Below are positions 1 to 7,909 of a stretch of 64,000 nucleotides of DNA, one piece after another (the stretch's first letter is position 1; every line of letters starts with the position of its first letter). The stretch is from Dendronalium phyllosphericum CENA369 (lineage in GTDB: Bacteria; Cyanobacteriota; Cyanobacteriia; Cyanobacteriales; Nostocaceae). A model generated the notes under the pieces. It made no database searches, had not been told where the DNA came from, and was given only the letters and a program-made list of their open reading frames with translations. The stretch lies in NCBI RefSeq assembly GCF_016056275.1, contig NZ_JAECZA010000231.1, positions 1,859 to 65,858 on the forward strand, given 5' to 3'. The position numbers were made by a program, and so were the translations under genes.

Positions 1-993
1 GAAGCGCTTACCTCTTACGATGAGGTTATTAAAATTAAACCAGATGACTATAAGGCCTGGTACAACCGGGGCATTGCACTAACCAATTTAGGACGCTATG
101 AAGAAGCGCTTACCTCTTACGATGAGGTTATTAAAATTAAACCAGATGACTATAAGGGCTGGAAAAGCAAGGGTGATGTGTTCTTTCATTTAGGATGCTA
201 TGAAGAAGCGCTTACATCCTGTGACCAAGCACTGAAAATGCAACCAGATGACCACACAGTATGGCACAATCGGGGCATTGCACTAATGAATTTAGGATGC
301 TATGAGGAAGCGATTATATCCTTTGAACAAGCAATAAAAATTCAACCAGATGACTGCGATGCTTGGAGTAACCGAGGTATTGCATTAAAAAATTTAGGAC
401 GGTATGAAGAAGCGCTCGCATCCGACGATCAAGCACTAAAAATTAACCCAAGTTACCAAGAAGCTTGGAATAACCGAGGTGCTATTTTATGCGATCACCT
501 ACAACGCTATGAAGAAGCAATTACTTCCTTTGAGCAGGCACTGAAACTTAAACCAGATGACTACCTGGTTTGTTACAACTGGGGCATTGCATTAAGAAAT
601 TTAGGACGCTATGAAGAAGCAATTACTTCCTTTGAGCAGGCACTAAAAATTCAACCAAACTACTATAAGGCTTGGATTTCTAAAGGTGTTGTGCTATGTG
701 GTTATCTACAATGCTACGAAGAAGCAATTACATCCTTCGAGCAAGTACTGAAAATTCAACCTGATTCATACCAAGCTTGGTATTATCGAGGCATTACATT
801 AAAAAAATTAGGTCGTCTCAAAGAAGCATTTGCCAGCATCAATAAAGCTGCTAAAATCAACCCTAATTTTGTGATAGAGGAGTTAAAGTCTCGAAACGAA
901 CAAGTTATTGTCAGTATGCTACAAACATTCGGATGGAATAAATTAATTCAGGCTTGGATAGGCTTATTTAATATGATTCGTATTATACGCTGA
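1..993 (+). CDS. TPR-repeat protein, 5'-truncated by window start
   Basis: The frame is open from base 1, so the true start lies upstream. The visible 330 residues are about nine 34-residue tetratricopeptide repeats with the consensus LGRYEEAL...A.KI.PDD...W.NRG. The repeats are followed by a non-TPR tail of about 45 residues (from roughly base 850) rich in hydrophobic and basic residues. TPR arrays act as protein-protein scaffolds; no catalytic domain is visible in this part. Bases 1-54 and 103-156 are identical, which shows very recent duplication of a 102-bp unit. An ATG at 178 is in frame but would cut through the array, so it is not the start. The effector or partner domain, if any, is outside the window. 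Confidence 0.85.
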   Translation, partial: EALTSYDEVIKIKPDDYKAWYNRGIALTNLGRYEEALTSYDEVIKIKPDDYKGWKSKGDVFFHLGCYEEALTSCDQALKMQPDDHTVWHNRGIALMNLGCYEEAIISFEQAIKIQPDDCDAWSNRGIALKNLGRYEEALASDDQALKINPSYQEAWNNRGAILCDHLQRYEEAITSFEQALKLKPDDYLVCYNWGIALRNLGRYEEAITSFEQALKIQPNYYKAWISKGVVLCGYLQCYEEAITSFEQVLKIQPDSYQAWYYRGITLKKLGRLKEAFASINKAAKINPNFVIEELKSRNEQVIVSMLQTFGWNKLIQAWIGLFNMIRIIR

Positions 994-1271
994 TTTAATA
1001 ATTTTATTTACAGCGTTTTTCAGGTAAATGAAGTACACGGGTAAGGATGCTGTTACGTTCACCCTTACAATTATCTGTACCTTACCAAGTTGCAATCTGC
1101 TGTATATTTATTAAGCTCTTGAAAATAACGACTGAAAAAGAGTAACTCTGAGAAAAATACAATTCAAATATAGCGATCGCCTTCCTACTCCCACTAATCA
1201 CAACTTCAACTAAAAGCGATCGCCCATAAATTAAATTACACTAAACATAATGAAAATCAAAACTAACAGTT

Positions 1272-1493
1272 ATGGAATATCAATTGACTACTCTGACTTA
1301 TGAAATTGAACTAAAACCAGGGGAGAAATTGAATCTTCCAGAATCAATACTGGAAAATATTACTACAGGACGCTGGGTAATCACTATCCAACAAAAAGCG
1401 AAAGAACTCGAAAGCACTCGCAGCCATGATGGCTTTTTGAACGGCTACGCGCCAGAAGACGAAGGGCTTTATGACAATTATCCAAGCAGGTGA
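1272..1493 (+). CDS. Putative antitoxin of a PemK/MazF-type pair
   Basis: This encodes 73 residues with no family I can name confidently. Its role is inferred from position: it lies directly upstream of, and overlaps by 23 bp, a PemK/MazF-like toxin gene, the usual antitoxin-first arrangement. The N-terminal half (LTYEIELKPGEKLNLPESIL) could be a small AbrB/MazE-like DNA-binding fold, and the acidic tail (APEDEGLYDNYP) resembles the toxin-wrapping tails of antitoxins. Start is ATG 1272. It could also be a non-toxin conserved cyanobacterial small protein. Confidence 0.65.
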   Translation: MEYQLTTLTYEIELKPGEKLNLPESILENITTGRWVITIQQKAKELESTRSHDGFLNGYAPEDEGLYDNYPSR

Positions 1494-1800
1494 GTTTTGG
1501 GTAGCAGATATTCCATTCACCAGCAGTAGCGGTTTTAAAAAGCGTCCCGTACTAGTGCTGTGGATAGATGCAGATGATGTTGTAGTAGCAGTAGTTACAT
1601 CTGCCAAACCACGCACACAAACTGATATACCTTTGAATGATTGGGCTGCAAGTGGCTTGCGTGTTGCTTCAACCGTGCGTCTGTCTCGATTGGATTGCCT
1701 ACAACAGTCTTTGTTACTGGCTAAAATAGGGCAAATTTCTGAATCAGATGCAAAGCGTTTAAAACAAGTATGGGATTTATATATAAAACCTCAATTTTAA
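1471..1800 (+). CDS. PemK/MazF-family toxin (endoribonuclease-like)
   Basis: A 109-residue protein with the hallmarks of the MazF/PemK/Kid fold: an N-terminal strand pattern GEFWVADIPF, then the KRPVLVLW segment near residues 23-31, a central strand with VVVAVVTSAKP, and a late RLDCLQQSLLLAKIG strand followed by a C-terminal helix. Family members cleave mRNA to arrest growth and are neutralised by the co-transcribed antitoxin, here the overlapping upstream gene. The ATG at 1471 lies inside the upstream gene, implying translational coupling. The sequence shows the family; ribonuclease activity is inferred. Confidence 0.8.
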   Translation: MTIIQAGEFWVADIPFTSSSGFKKRPVLVLWIDADDVVVAVVTSAKPRTQTDIPLNDWAASGLRVASTVRLSRLDCLQQSLLLAKIGQISESDAKRLKQVWDLYIKPQF

Positions 1801-2153
1801 GCAACTTAAACTAAAAGCGATCGCCCAAATCAAAAAACTCTAACTGTTCTCGCATTTGTGCGTACTAATTTTAGATAGCATCTCTCACAGGAGAGAGCTT
1901 GCACCCTAAACGCTGTTGTAAAATAGACAATAGAAGGATTCGGGGGGCCATTTACTGGTCATAAACGCCTATAGAAACTATCTTCGGAAATCTTCAAGGT
2001 CTCAAGTCCAGCCAGCTGAAACAACTACAGCGGCTGTACCACCAGCGCATACCAGGCGATCGCATCACCACGCCTGAGTTCTCCCAGCGTCTGGCAGCCA
2101 TTAGTACAGAAATCAATCAACCTGTATGTGCCTACCTCAACCGTCGCGGACAA
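1801..2153. other. Noncoding gap that also holds the likely true 5' part of hflX
   Basis: Up to about 1964 I see no gene. From 1965 to 2153 the frame of hflX stays open and encodes a plausible, conserved-looking N-terminus (from about 1971: ETIFGNLQGLK...), but without ATG, GTG or TTG in that frame until 2154. An in-frame TAA sits at 1962-1964. This stretch is therefore probably translated from a rare start (ATA 1971 or a later CTG), or the start codon is mutated. Confidence 0.5.
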
Positions 2154-3716
2154 GTGATTCGTGTAGGGGTAGGCACACCGCGTCAAACACAAATCCCACC
2201 GCTAGAATTGCCCCGTTACGGTGCAGAACGTCTTAGCGGTATTCGTTGTATCGCCACCCACTTAAAATCAGAACCGCCCAACGATGCGGCACTGACTGCT
2301 ATGGCGCTGCAACGGTTAGACGCTCTGGTAGTGATAAATATTACTGGCACAGGATTTACGCGTCGGGGAGGAGGCGCTGCTGGATATGTCAAAGAAGCTT
2401 ATTTAGCTCACCTGACACCCCAAGAGTCTCGTGCTTTAATGACGAGTCCTGCGGCATTCAAGATAGAGGAAAATCAAGTTCAATCTCCAAGTTGGAGTGT
2501 ATCGCCGCCTCTGAGCTTGGATATAGTAGCACAGCAGGATTTTATCGAGTTGGTGGAAGGACTGGAAGAGGAATTCCGCCGGGAATTCGTCGCCCAGGAA
2601 GTAGATGCCGACCACGATCGCGTGCTAATTGTGGGAGTAGTGACCGATGAGTTGACTCCCCAACAATTCCAAGATACCTTGGCAGAATTGGCGCGGTTAG
2701 TTGATACAGCTGGCGGAGATGTATTACAGACAGTACAACAAAAGCGATCGCGCATTCATCCTCAAACCGTAGTCGGTGAAGGCAAAGTACAAGAAATCGC
2801 TCTGACAGCCCAAACCTTGGGAGCCAATCTCGTTGTCTTTGACCGCGACCTCTCACCCGCCCAAGTCCGCAACTTAGAAGCACAAATTGGTGTTCGAGTA
2901 GTTGACCGCACAGAAGTAATTTTAGACATCTTTGCTCAACGCGCTCAGTCCCGTGCTGGTAAGTTGCAAGTAGAACTGGCACAGTTAGAATACATGCTGC
3001 CGCGACTAACTGGTAGAGGTCAAACCATGTCACGGCTAGGGGGTGGTATTGGTACTCGCGGCCCTGGTGAAACCAAACTAGAAACAGAACGCCGTGCCAT
3101 TGGGCGACGTATTTCTCGACTGCAACAAGAAGTAGACCAATTACAAGCCCATCGTTCGCGGTTAAGGCAGCGACGGCAACATCGGGAAGTTCCCTCAGTG
3201 GCTTTGGTTGGTTATACTAACGCTGGCAAATCAACTTTGCTCAATGCCCTCACTAATGCTGAGGTTTATACAGCCGACCAATTGTTTGCCACCCTTGACC
3301 CAACCACGCGCCGCTTGGTGATTCCCCATACTGAGACTGGTGAATCCCATGAGATTCTAGTTACAGATACAGTAGGGTTCATCCACGAACTACCTGCATC
3401 GTTAATGGATGCCTTCCGCGCCACCTTGGAGGAAGTCACAGAAGCCGATGCCCTACTGCATTTAGTAGATTTGTCTCATCCTGCTTGGTTGAGTCATATT
3501 CGCTCAGTCAGAGAAATTCTTGCGGCAATGCCAGTAACTCCTGGCCCGGCGCTAGTTGCCTTTAACAAAATCGATCGAGTCAATAGTGAAACTTTAGCTC
3601 TAGCTCAAGAAGAGTTTCCCTTGGCGGTATTCATTTCCGCAAGCCATCGCTTGGGGTTAGAAACCCTACGCCAGCGCCTTGGCCAGTTAATTCAATATGC
3701 TGTTGACTCCCAGTAA
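2154..3716 (+). CDS. hflX: GTPase HflX
   Basis: HflX is a ribosome-associated GTPase that splits stalled 70S ribosomes and associates with the 50S subunit. Visible are the HflX N-terminal region with the SRIHPQTVVGEGKVQEI segment, the GRGQTMSRLGGGIGTRGPGETK linker region, and the G domain: P-loop GYTNAGKST at about residues 353-361, DTVGFIHELP (G3) near 405 and NKID (G4) near 471. GTG 2154 is the first conventional start and gives 520 residues, but the same frame is open upstream to 1965 with credible HflX sequence, so the native protein is probably about 60 residues longer. It stands alone, followed by a good terminator at 3752-3790. Confidence in the family is very high; in the start it is low. 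Confidence 0.95.
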   Translation: MIRVGVGTPRQTQIPPLELPRYGAERLSGIRCIATHLKSEPPNDAALTAMALQRLDALVVINITGTGFTRRGGGAAGYVKEAYLAHLTPQESRALMTSPAAFKIEENQVQSPSWSVSPPLSLDIVAQQDFIELVEGLEEEFRREFVAQEVDADHDRVLIVGVVTDELTPQQFQDTLAELARLVDTAGGDVLQTVQQKRSRIHPQTVVGEGKVQEIALTAQTLGANLVVFDRDLSPAQVRNLEAQIGVRVVDRTEVILDIFAQRAQSRAGKLQVELAQLEYMLPRLTGRGQTMSRLGGGIGTRGPGETKLETERRAIGRRISRLQQEVDQLQAHRSRLRQRRQHREVPSVALVGYTNAGKSTLLNALTNAEVYTADQLFATLDPTTRRLVIPHTETGESHEILVTDTVGFIHELPASLMDAFRATLEEVTEADALLHLVDLSHPAWLSHIRSVREILAAMPVTPGPALVAFNKIDRVNSETLALAQEEFPLAVFISASHRLGLETLRQRLGQLIQYAVDSQ

Positions 3717-3751
3717 ATACCGAAAATAAATTTTGAATATCTGATGAACAC

Positions 3752-3790
3752 AGCCGTGGTTAATATAACTACGGCTTTAATTTTTTATAT
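3752..3790 (+). terminator. Rho-independent terminator of hflX
   Basis: Stem AGCCGTGGTT (3752-3761) pairs with AACTACGGCT (3767-3776), with one G-U pair and an AATAT loop, followed by a T-rich tract. It lies 36 bp after the hflX stop codon. Confidence 0.8.
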
Positions 3791-4159
3791 TTTTACTATA
3801 TATAGCCTTCGTCACTAGTGTTAGGACATCAACAGACGATCAAACCTAGGCACAAAAAGACTTTTCACCCAGTCCCCAGTCACTAGTCCCCAGTCCCCAG
3901 TTATATATGCAAACTCTAGCAATAACTGTGGAATTTCCTGAATGACAGTGCGCTCGAAAACGTGCTAGAACCAACAGCTACTGGGTATTTTGATTTTTGT
4001 GCTTGATATAAAAAGCAACTCCAACTTCTACGCAAAGGCTCCTCCTAAAATTTCTTTGCTCTCAAGTGTTTTTTGCATCTCTGAGGAAGCTTGCATTACC
4101 TTTTTACTTTTATTTTTGCCAACTGTCCCTGCGATCGCTATCCTAGCCACTAATTATTT
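3791..4159. other. Intergenic region with a heptamer tandem repeat
   Basis: Holds a short tandem repeat at 3868-3901 built on the heptamer CCCAGTC (about five units, one degenerate as ACTAGTC), the kind of short tandem repeat common between Nostocales genes. A small open frame at 3990-4184 overlaps the next gene and has no family signature, so I do not call it. No promoter could be identified with confidence. Confidence 0.6.
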
Positions 4160-5050
4160 ATGTCAGCAAATTCGCAACAATTAGAATCTCAAAAAGTCAA
4201 AGTTCAGCTTCTTTTAGCTGGTGGACATCAGTATACAGTTTATTTTAATTCAGATGACCCTACACTGCATACTCTATTAACAACTATTGTGGCTCGTGCT
4301 TACAAACAAGAATCAGCCGATCGCTGTTTATTTCAAATTCCCATCAATGAGGGACATTCTGCCTTATGTTTTCCTAGTGAAAATCTTGTTGCTTTAGTAA
4401 TTGAGCCACCTCTTTGGATACAGCAAACTGACAATATACAACCTGTATCCAATGATTTTTTGAATTCTAATCATATCCAAATAGATAATTTTTTCTCAAC
4501 CAAAGAGCATGAACGGCTCATCAAATATGTATTAGCTAATAAGTCAAATTTTGTATCTACTAGTACTTCTACAAAAGATGAAAATTATCGTCGCTCAATG
4601 GTTCTTTATTCTTTTCCTGATTTTGCTGAACTAATTGTTAATAAAATCCAGAAAATCATGCCTGACGTTATGATCAAATTGGGAATGTCATCATTTACTA
4701 TATCTCAAATTGAAAGCCAACTAACATCACATAATGATGGAAACTATTACAAAATTCATAACGATAATGGTAGCCCAGACACCGCTACCAGAGAACTTAC
4801 ATATGTTTATTACTTCAATCGAGAACCCAAACAATTTTCGGGAGGAGAGTTATTAATCTACGATAGTAAAGTTGAAAATAATTTTTATGTAAAAGCAGAA
4901 TCTTTCAAAACTATCGAACCGCGCAATAACAGCATTGTATTTTTCTTTAGCCGCTATATGCACGAAGTTCTACCTGTGAAGTGTCCATCTAAAGCTTTTG
5001 CAGATAGCCGCTTTACTATCAATGGCTGGGTACGCAGAGAAGCATCTTAG
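4160..5050 (+). CDS. 2-oxoglutarate/Fe(II)-dependent oxygenase with extra N-terminal domain
   Basis: A 296-residue protein. The C-terminal half is a prolyl-4-hydroxylase-like double-stranded beta-helix: the HxD iron site is His200-Asn-Asp202 (YYKIHNDNGS), the distal His is His268 (RYMHEVLPV) and the 2-oxoglutarate-binding Arg is Arg284 (SRFTINGW). The FSGGELLIYD strand near 226-235 is typical of the superfamily. The first 85 or so residues form a separate domain (KVQLLLAGGHQYTVYF...) that I do not recognise by name. Such enzymes hydroxylate protein or small-molecule substrates; the substrate cannot be told from sequence. Start ATG 4160. A palindromic terminator follows directly, so it is probably monocistronic. 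Confidence 0.85.
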   Translation: MSANSQQLESQKVKVQLLLAGGHQYTVYFNSDDPTLHTLLTTIVARAYKQESADRCLFQIPINEGHSALCFPSENLVALVIEPPLWIQQTDNIQPVSNDFLNSNHIQIDNFFSTKEHERLIKYVLANKSNFVSTSTSTKDENYRRSMVLYSFPDFAELIVNKIQKIMPDVMIKLGMSSFTISQIESQLTSHNDGNYYKIHNDNGSPDTATRELTYVYYFNREPKQFSGGELLIYDSKVENNFYVKAESFKTIEPRNNSIVFFFSRYMHEVLPVKCPSKAFADSRFTINGWVRREAS

Positions 5051-5071
5051 GGTAGCTGTGCAATTATTTTC

Positions 5072-5102
5072 AAGTGAGGCGATCGCCTCACTTATTTTTT
5101 AT
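5072..5102 (+). terminator. Terminator with a HIP1-cored perfect palindrome
   Basis: A perfect 22-bp palindrome (arms AAGTGAGGCGA / TCGCCTCACTT, 5072-5093) contains GCGATCGC at its centre and is followed by a T-rich run to 5102. It lies 22 bp after the oxygenase stop codon. The HIP1 octamer appears to be built into a transcription terminator. Confidence 0.8.
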
Positions 5103-5123
5103 AAATAAAGGAATTTTAAAGAA

Positions 5124-5448
5124 GTGGCTCAAATGCATTCACAAAAACTAATAGGTTATATAATCTGTGGTTTATCATCATTAGCTGTAGTTATGGCTGG
5201 GCAAATGTCTCAAGCAAATGCAGCATCTATCACTTTTGCAGGAATAGGAACTAACTCAACATCAGGTGGAGCTACTAATGCTTGGGAGCATCGTGCCTGC
5301 ACCAGCACCTGCTCCTGTGCCCGCGCCTGCTCCTGCACCAACACCTGTAGTGCGGAAAGTACCTGAGCCTGGAACGATCGCAGCTTTAGACTTATTTGCG
5401 GTAGGTGCTCTCAGAATTAAGAGGAAAAACAAACAGAATAATTTATAA
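5124..5448 (+). pseudogene. PEP-CTERM sorting-signal protein, frameshifted
   Basis: The 5' part (GTG 5124 or, more likely, ATG 5133) encodes a signal peptide (LIGYIICGLSSLAVVMAGQ...ANAA) and a short Gly/Ser/Thr-rich segment. The frame then runs into cysteine-rich nonsense and stops at 5366. In the next frame a Pro-Ala repeat leads to a clear PEP-CTERM signal: KVPEPGTIAALDLFAVGALR followed by a basic tail, ending at 5448. Joining the two needs one frameshift at about 5235-5290, just before the repeat. PEP-CTERM proteins are exported and processed by exosortase. Either a degenerate gene or a sequencing error. The intact product would be only about 105 residues, short for the family. Confidence 0.75.
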
Positions 5449-5483
5449 ACTTAAACAATACTGTTGAGTTATCAGACTCGTTC

Positions 5484-5527
5484 AATTGGGTTCAGAATGT
5501 GTATAAACACGTCTAACCCAATTTTTT
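5484..5527 (+). terminator. Terminator after the PEP-CTERM gene
   Basis: AATTGGGTT (5484-5492) pairs with AACCCAATT (5515-5523) across a 22-nt loop and is followed directly by a T run. It lies 36 bp after the PEP-CTERM stop, consistent with a once-functional transcription unit. Confidence 0.7.
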
Positions 5528-5623
5528 GTGTGAGTATCAATTTGGCTGCAAAACACAAGAAAGCCACTAGATTAGGTGGCAAAGTTCTAAAATTAAGAAG
5601 TATGAAACAAATTTGAGGACGTT

Positions 5624-5887
5624 ATGACTGCCAAAGTAGAAATTTACACTTGGAGGACTTGCCCATTTTGCATCCGTGCCAAAAATTTGCTGACAAACAA
5701 GGGAGTTGAATTTACAGAATACAGCATTGATGGAGATGAAGCAGCACGAGCTAAAATGGCTCAGAGGGCGAATGGAAGACGTTCCTTACCACAAATTTTT
5801 ATCAACGATCGCCATGTTGGAGGCTGTGATGACATCCACGCTCTCGAAAGTCAAGGCAAGCTGGATGAACTACTAACTGCCAGCTAG
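5624..5887 (+). CDS. grxC: Glutaredoxin 3 (GrxC)
   Basis: An 87-residue single-domain glutaredoxin that reduces disulfides using glutathione. The redox motif Cys13-Pro-Phe-Cys16 follows the first strand (VEIYTWRTCPFC). The conserved cis-proline region is RRSLPQIFI and the glutathione-binding GG-D segment is HVGGCDDIHAL. Length matches the GrxC family. Start ATG 5624 follows a GAGGA-type ribosome site. It sits about 160 bp upstream of gshB in the same direction, so a glutathione-using enzyme and glutathione synthesis are paired, an arrangement I know from cyanobacteria. Confidence 0.95.
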   Translation: MTAKVEIYTWRTCPFCIRAKNLLTNKGVEFTEYSIDGDEAARAKMAQRANGRRSLPQIFINDRHVGGCDDIHALESQGKLDELLTAS

Positions 5888-6044
5888 AGCGTGTAGGTTG
5901 AGACAGTATTCAAATTACAGCTTATTTTCCACAGCAACGATGTCTGGTGACAAGATGCTATGCGTCTACGCAAATTGGCTGAATCATCAGAGGATAATTT
6001 AAATTGAATAACCATTAAACTTCCTGGTGATTGAGGCAAACAGC

Positions 6045-7022
6045 GTGAAATTGGCTTTTATTATCGATCCCATCCATCAGCTTGACCCATGTCATGATAC
6101 TAGCGTTGCTCTCATGGAAGCCGCACAAAGTTTGGGACATGAAATTTGGGTAACTCAGGCAAACCTGCTGAGTGTAGTAGATAGCAAAGCTTGGGCTGTC
6201 CTACAGCAAGTAGAACTTGTACCAGTGCAGTTGGTAGAGGGACGCTGGGTAGCAGCAAATTCTTGGTATAAGTTGAGCGATCGCTTTTTAACTTCCCTAG
6301 AAACAATGGATGCCGTATTCATGCGGACAGATCCACCAGTTAATGATTCTTACCTTTATGCTACTTACATTCTAGATTACATTGACCAACGCAAAACCCT
6401 AGTGGTAAACAGTCCCAATGGCATCCGCAAAGCAAACGAAAAAATGTATGCCCTTCAGTTTACCAAAGCAATTCCAGAAACAATTGTCAGTGCCGATAAG
6501 CATTTTATTCGGCAATTTGTTGAGGCAAAAGAAGCAGCAGTTCTCAAACCACTGGGTAATAAAGCTGGGGAAGGAATCTTATTTTTACAATCAGGCGATC
6601 GCAACTTCAACTCCATAGTCGAACTCAGTACTCTTCAAGGTCGAATACCAGTTATGGTACAAACCTATTTACCAGAGGCAAAAGAGGGAGATAAGCGGAT
6701 TATTCTACTCAATGGCGAGCCGATAGGTGCTCTCAATCGTCTTTCTAGTGGTACTGATTTTCGTAACAATATGGCAACAGGTGGTACAGTCGCTCAAACC
6801 AACATTACTGATAGAGAGCGTGAAATTTGCGACCAAGTAGCTGAACAATTACGCAAAGATGGCTTAATTTTTGTTGGCATTGATGCGATCGGTGGCTACC
6901 TTACTGAAGTTAATGTCACCAGTCCGACTGGAGTTCGTGAAATCGACCGATTAGATGGTACTCGCCTTGGTCATCAGGTTATTCAATGGGTTGAGCAGAC
7001 TGTGCAAACCAATCTATCGTAA
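6045..7022 (+). CDS. gshB: Glutathione synthetase (GshB)
   Basis: ATP-grasp ligase that joins gamma-glutamylcysteine and glycine to form glutathione, in the cytosol. The N-terminus KLAFIIDPIHQLDPCHDTS and the motifs VLKPLGNKAGEGILFL, VQTYLPEAKEGDKRIILLNG and FVGIDAIGGYLTEVNVTSPT are characteristic of bacterial GshB. The length of 325 residues is normal. I chose GTG 6045 because the family begins MKLAFI and a GAGG lies about 8 bases upstream; an earlier in-frame GTG at 6027 would add six residues. Likely transcribed with grxC. Confidence 0.95.
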   Translation: MKLAFIIDPIHQLDPCHDTSVALMEAAQSLGHEIWVTQANLLSVVDSKAWAVLQQVELVPVQLVEGRWVAANSWYKLSDRFLTSLETMDAVFMRTDPPVNDSYLYATYILDYIDQRKTLVVNSPNGIRKANEKMYALQFTKAIPETIVSADKHFIRQFVEAKEAAVLKPLGNKAGEGILFLQSGDRNFNSIVELSTLQGRIPVMVQTYLPEAKEGDKRIILLNGEPIGALNRLSSGTDFRNNMATGGTVAQTNITDREREICDQVAEQLRKDGLIFVGIDAIGGYLTEVNVTSPTGVREIDRLDGTRLGHQVIQWVEQTVQTNLS

Positions 7023-7269
7023 CCATCTCATAGTCCAACACAGTTTAGTTGACAAAGACGCTACGCGTAGCTTGTTTCAATCTAGGAGTACGTCGCTAAC
7101 GCAATCTACCGAAACTGGAGCCACTACAGTGAAGCACTTGCTGTATTGGCGGTGAGGCAGTCTGCTTTTGGGGTTTCACGCCAGTTCTTTAAAGTCTAGC
7201 CAGCTACTTGTGGTGAGTCCAGCACTGTGGGAGGGTTTCACGACCTAGGTGACTGATGAGGCAATGAAA

Positions 7270-7440
7270 GGGAGTAGGGAGTAGGGAGTGGGGAGTAGGG
7301 AAACTAAGCCGCCCACAAGGGGCGGGGTTTCAACCTACCTTGCGATACAAGGATTTTATCGCGCCACTTGCGGGCGAGGCTTTAAACCTTTTTCGGGGCT
7401 AATTTCTTCCCCCACTCCCTACTCCCTACTCCCTACTCCC
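7270..7440. repeat. Inverted pair of heptamer tandem arrays
   Basis: The left array (7270-7300) has four GGGAGTA-type heptamers plus GGG. The right array (7413-7440) has CACTCCC followed by three TACTCCC, the reverse complement. The two arms can pair over about 28 bp around a loop of about 115 nt that itself holds GC-rich complementary patches (GGGGCGGGG, CCCCGAAGGGGG). Confidence 0.85.
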
Positions 7441-7564
7441 GCCCCGAAGGGGGTAAAAATACTAGTCTCTAGTCCCCAGCCCCATTTTCATGCATGGCGA
7501 TGAAAATTTTTTCATCGGGACTGCCTTGCAGAGCCAGCGCCCCTCACGTACTCTACCCTACGGT

Positions 7565-7602
7565 AACGCCTGATGGCGAACGAGTTCCCCTTTGGAGTAC
7601 GC
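7565..7602. repeat. Dispersed repeat copy 1 (AACGCCTGATGGCGAACG type)
   Basis: This stretch matches 43462-43500 in the same orientation with a handful of differences (AACGCCTGAyGGCGAACGrG then TTCCsCTTT...GTACGC). Both copies are preceded by a 'TACCCTAC' patch. AACGCC and GGCG can form a small hairpin. Both lie in gene-free regions. Confidence 0.7.
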
Positions 7603-7909
7603 TAGTCGCCTGGGTAGTGAAACCCTCCCGCAGCAATGCCTCACCGTGCGGAGGTTTAGTTAAAACCCTTCACCTTGACTTTTTTATTTCAAACATAATA
7701 TATAGGCATCTGAGTCGGTAGGCTCCTGCCCTGGTTGATTTGATATGTAGATAGCATTGACAAGTTTAGTCATAAATTAGCTGCATCTGAGATTGCAACA
7801 AAAGTACCTAACTTGTCTCTGGTGAAAACCCAGAAATAGGAGATTCTATACAGCACTCAGCTAGAACTAAGACTGCAAATTTCATCTAAAATTTCAAATC
7901 CAGAATCAA

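Larger units (their letters stand above)
7023..7909. other. Gene-free repeat block between gshB and ftsZ
   Basis: No credible gene on either strand; the open frames here run through repeats. Contents: a perfect palindrome GCTACGCGTAGC at 7060-7071, the inverted heptamer arrays at 7270-7440, and a dispersed element at about 7540-7660 whose core resembles one at 43.46 kb. Variants of 'gtttcac', 'gaggca' and 'accctccc' recur at 7152-7260 and 7614-7670. The block looks like layered small-repeat insertions. Confidence 0.6.

Noticed and set aside
1344-1616. Minus-strand open frame opposite the PemK-type pair
   Set aside because: Antisense to two well-supported genes and without protein-like features.
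2246-3033. Several open frames in other frames inside hflX
   Set aside because: They overlap a clear HflX coding sequence and have Arg/Ser-rich shadow composition.
3990-4184. 64-codon frame before the oxygenase
   Set aside because: Overlaps the oxygenase start, has no family features and no ribosome site.
7288-7721. Two plus-strand open frames in the repeat block
   Set aside because: They read through heptamer arrays and dispersed repeats, so they are repeat-derived.
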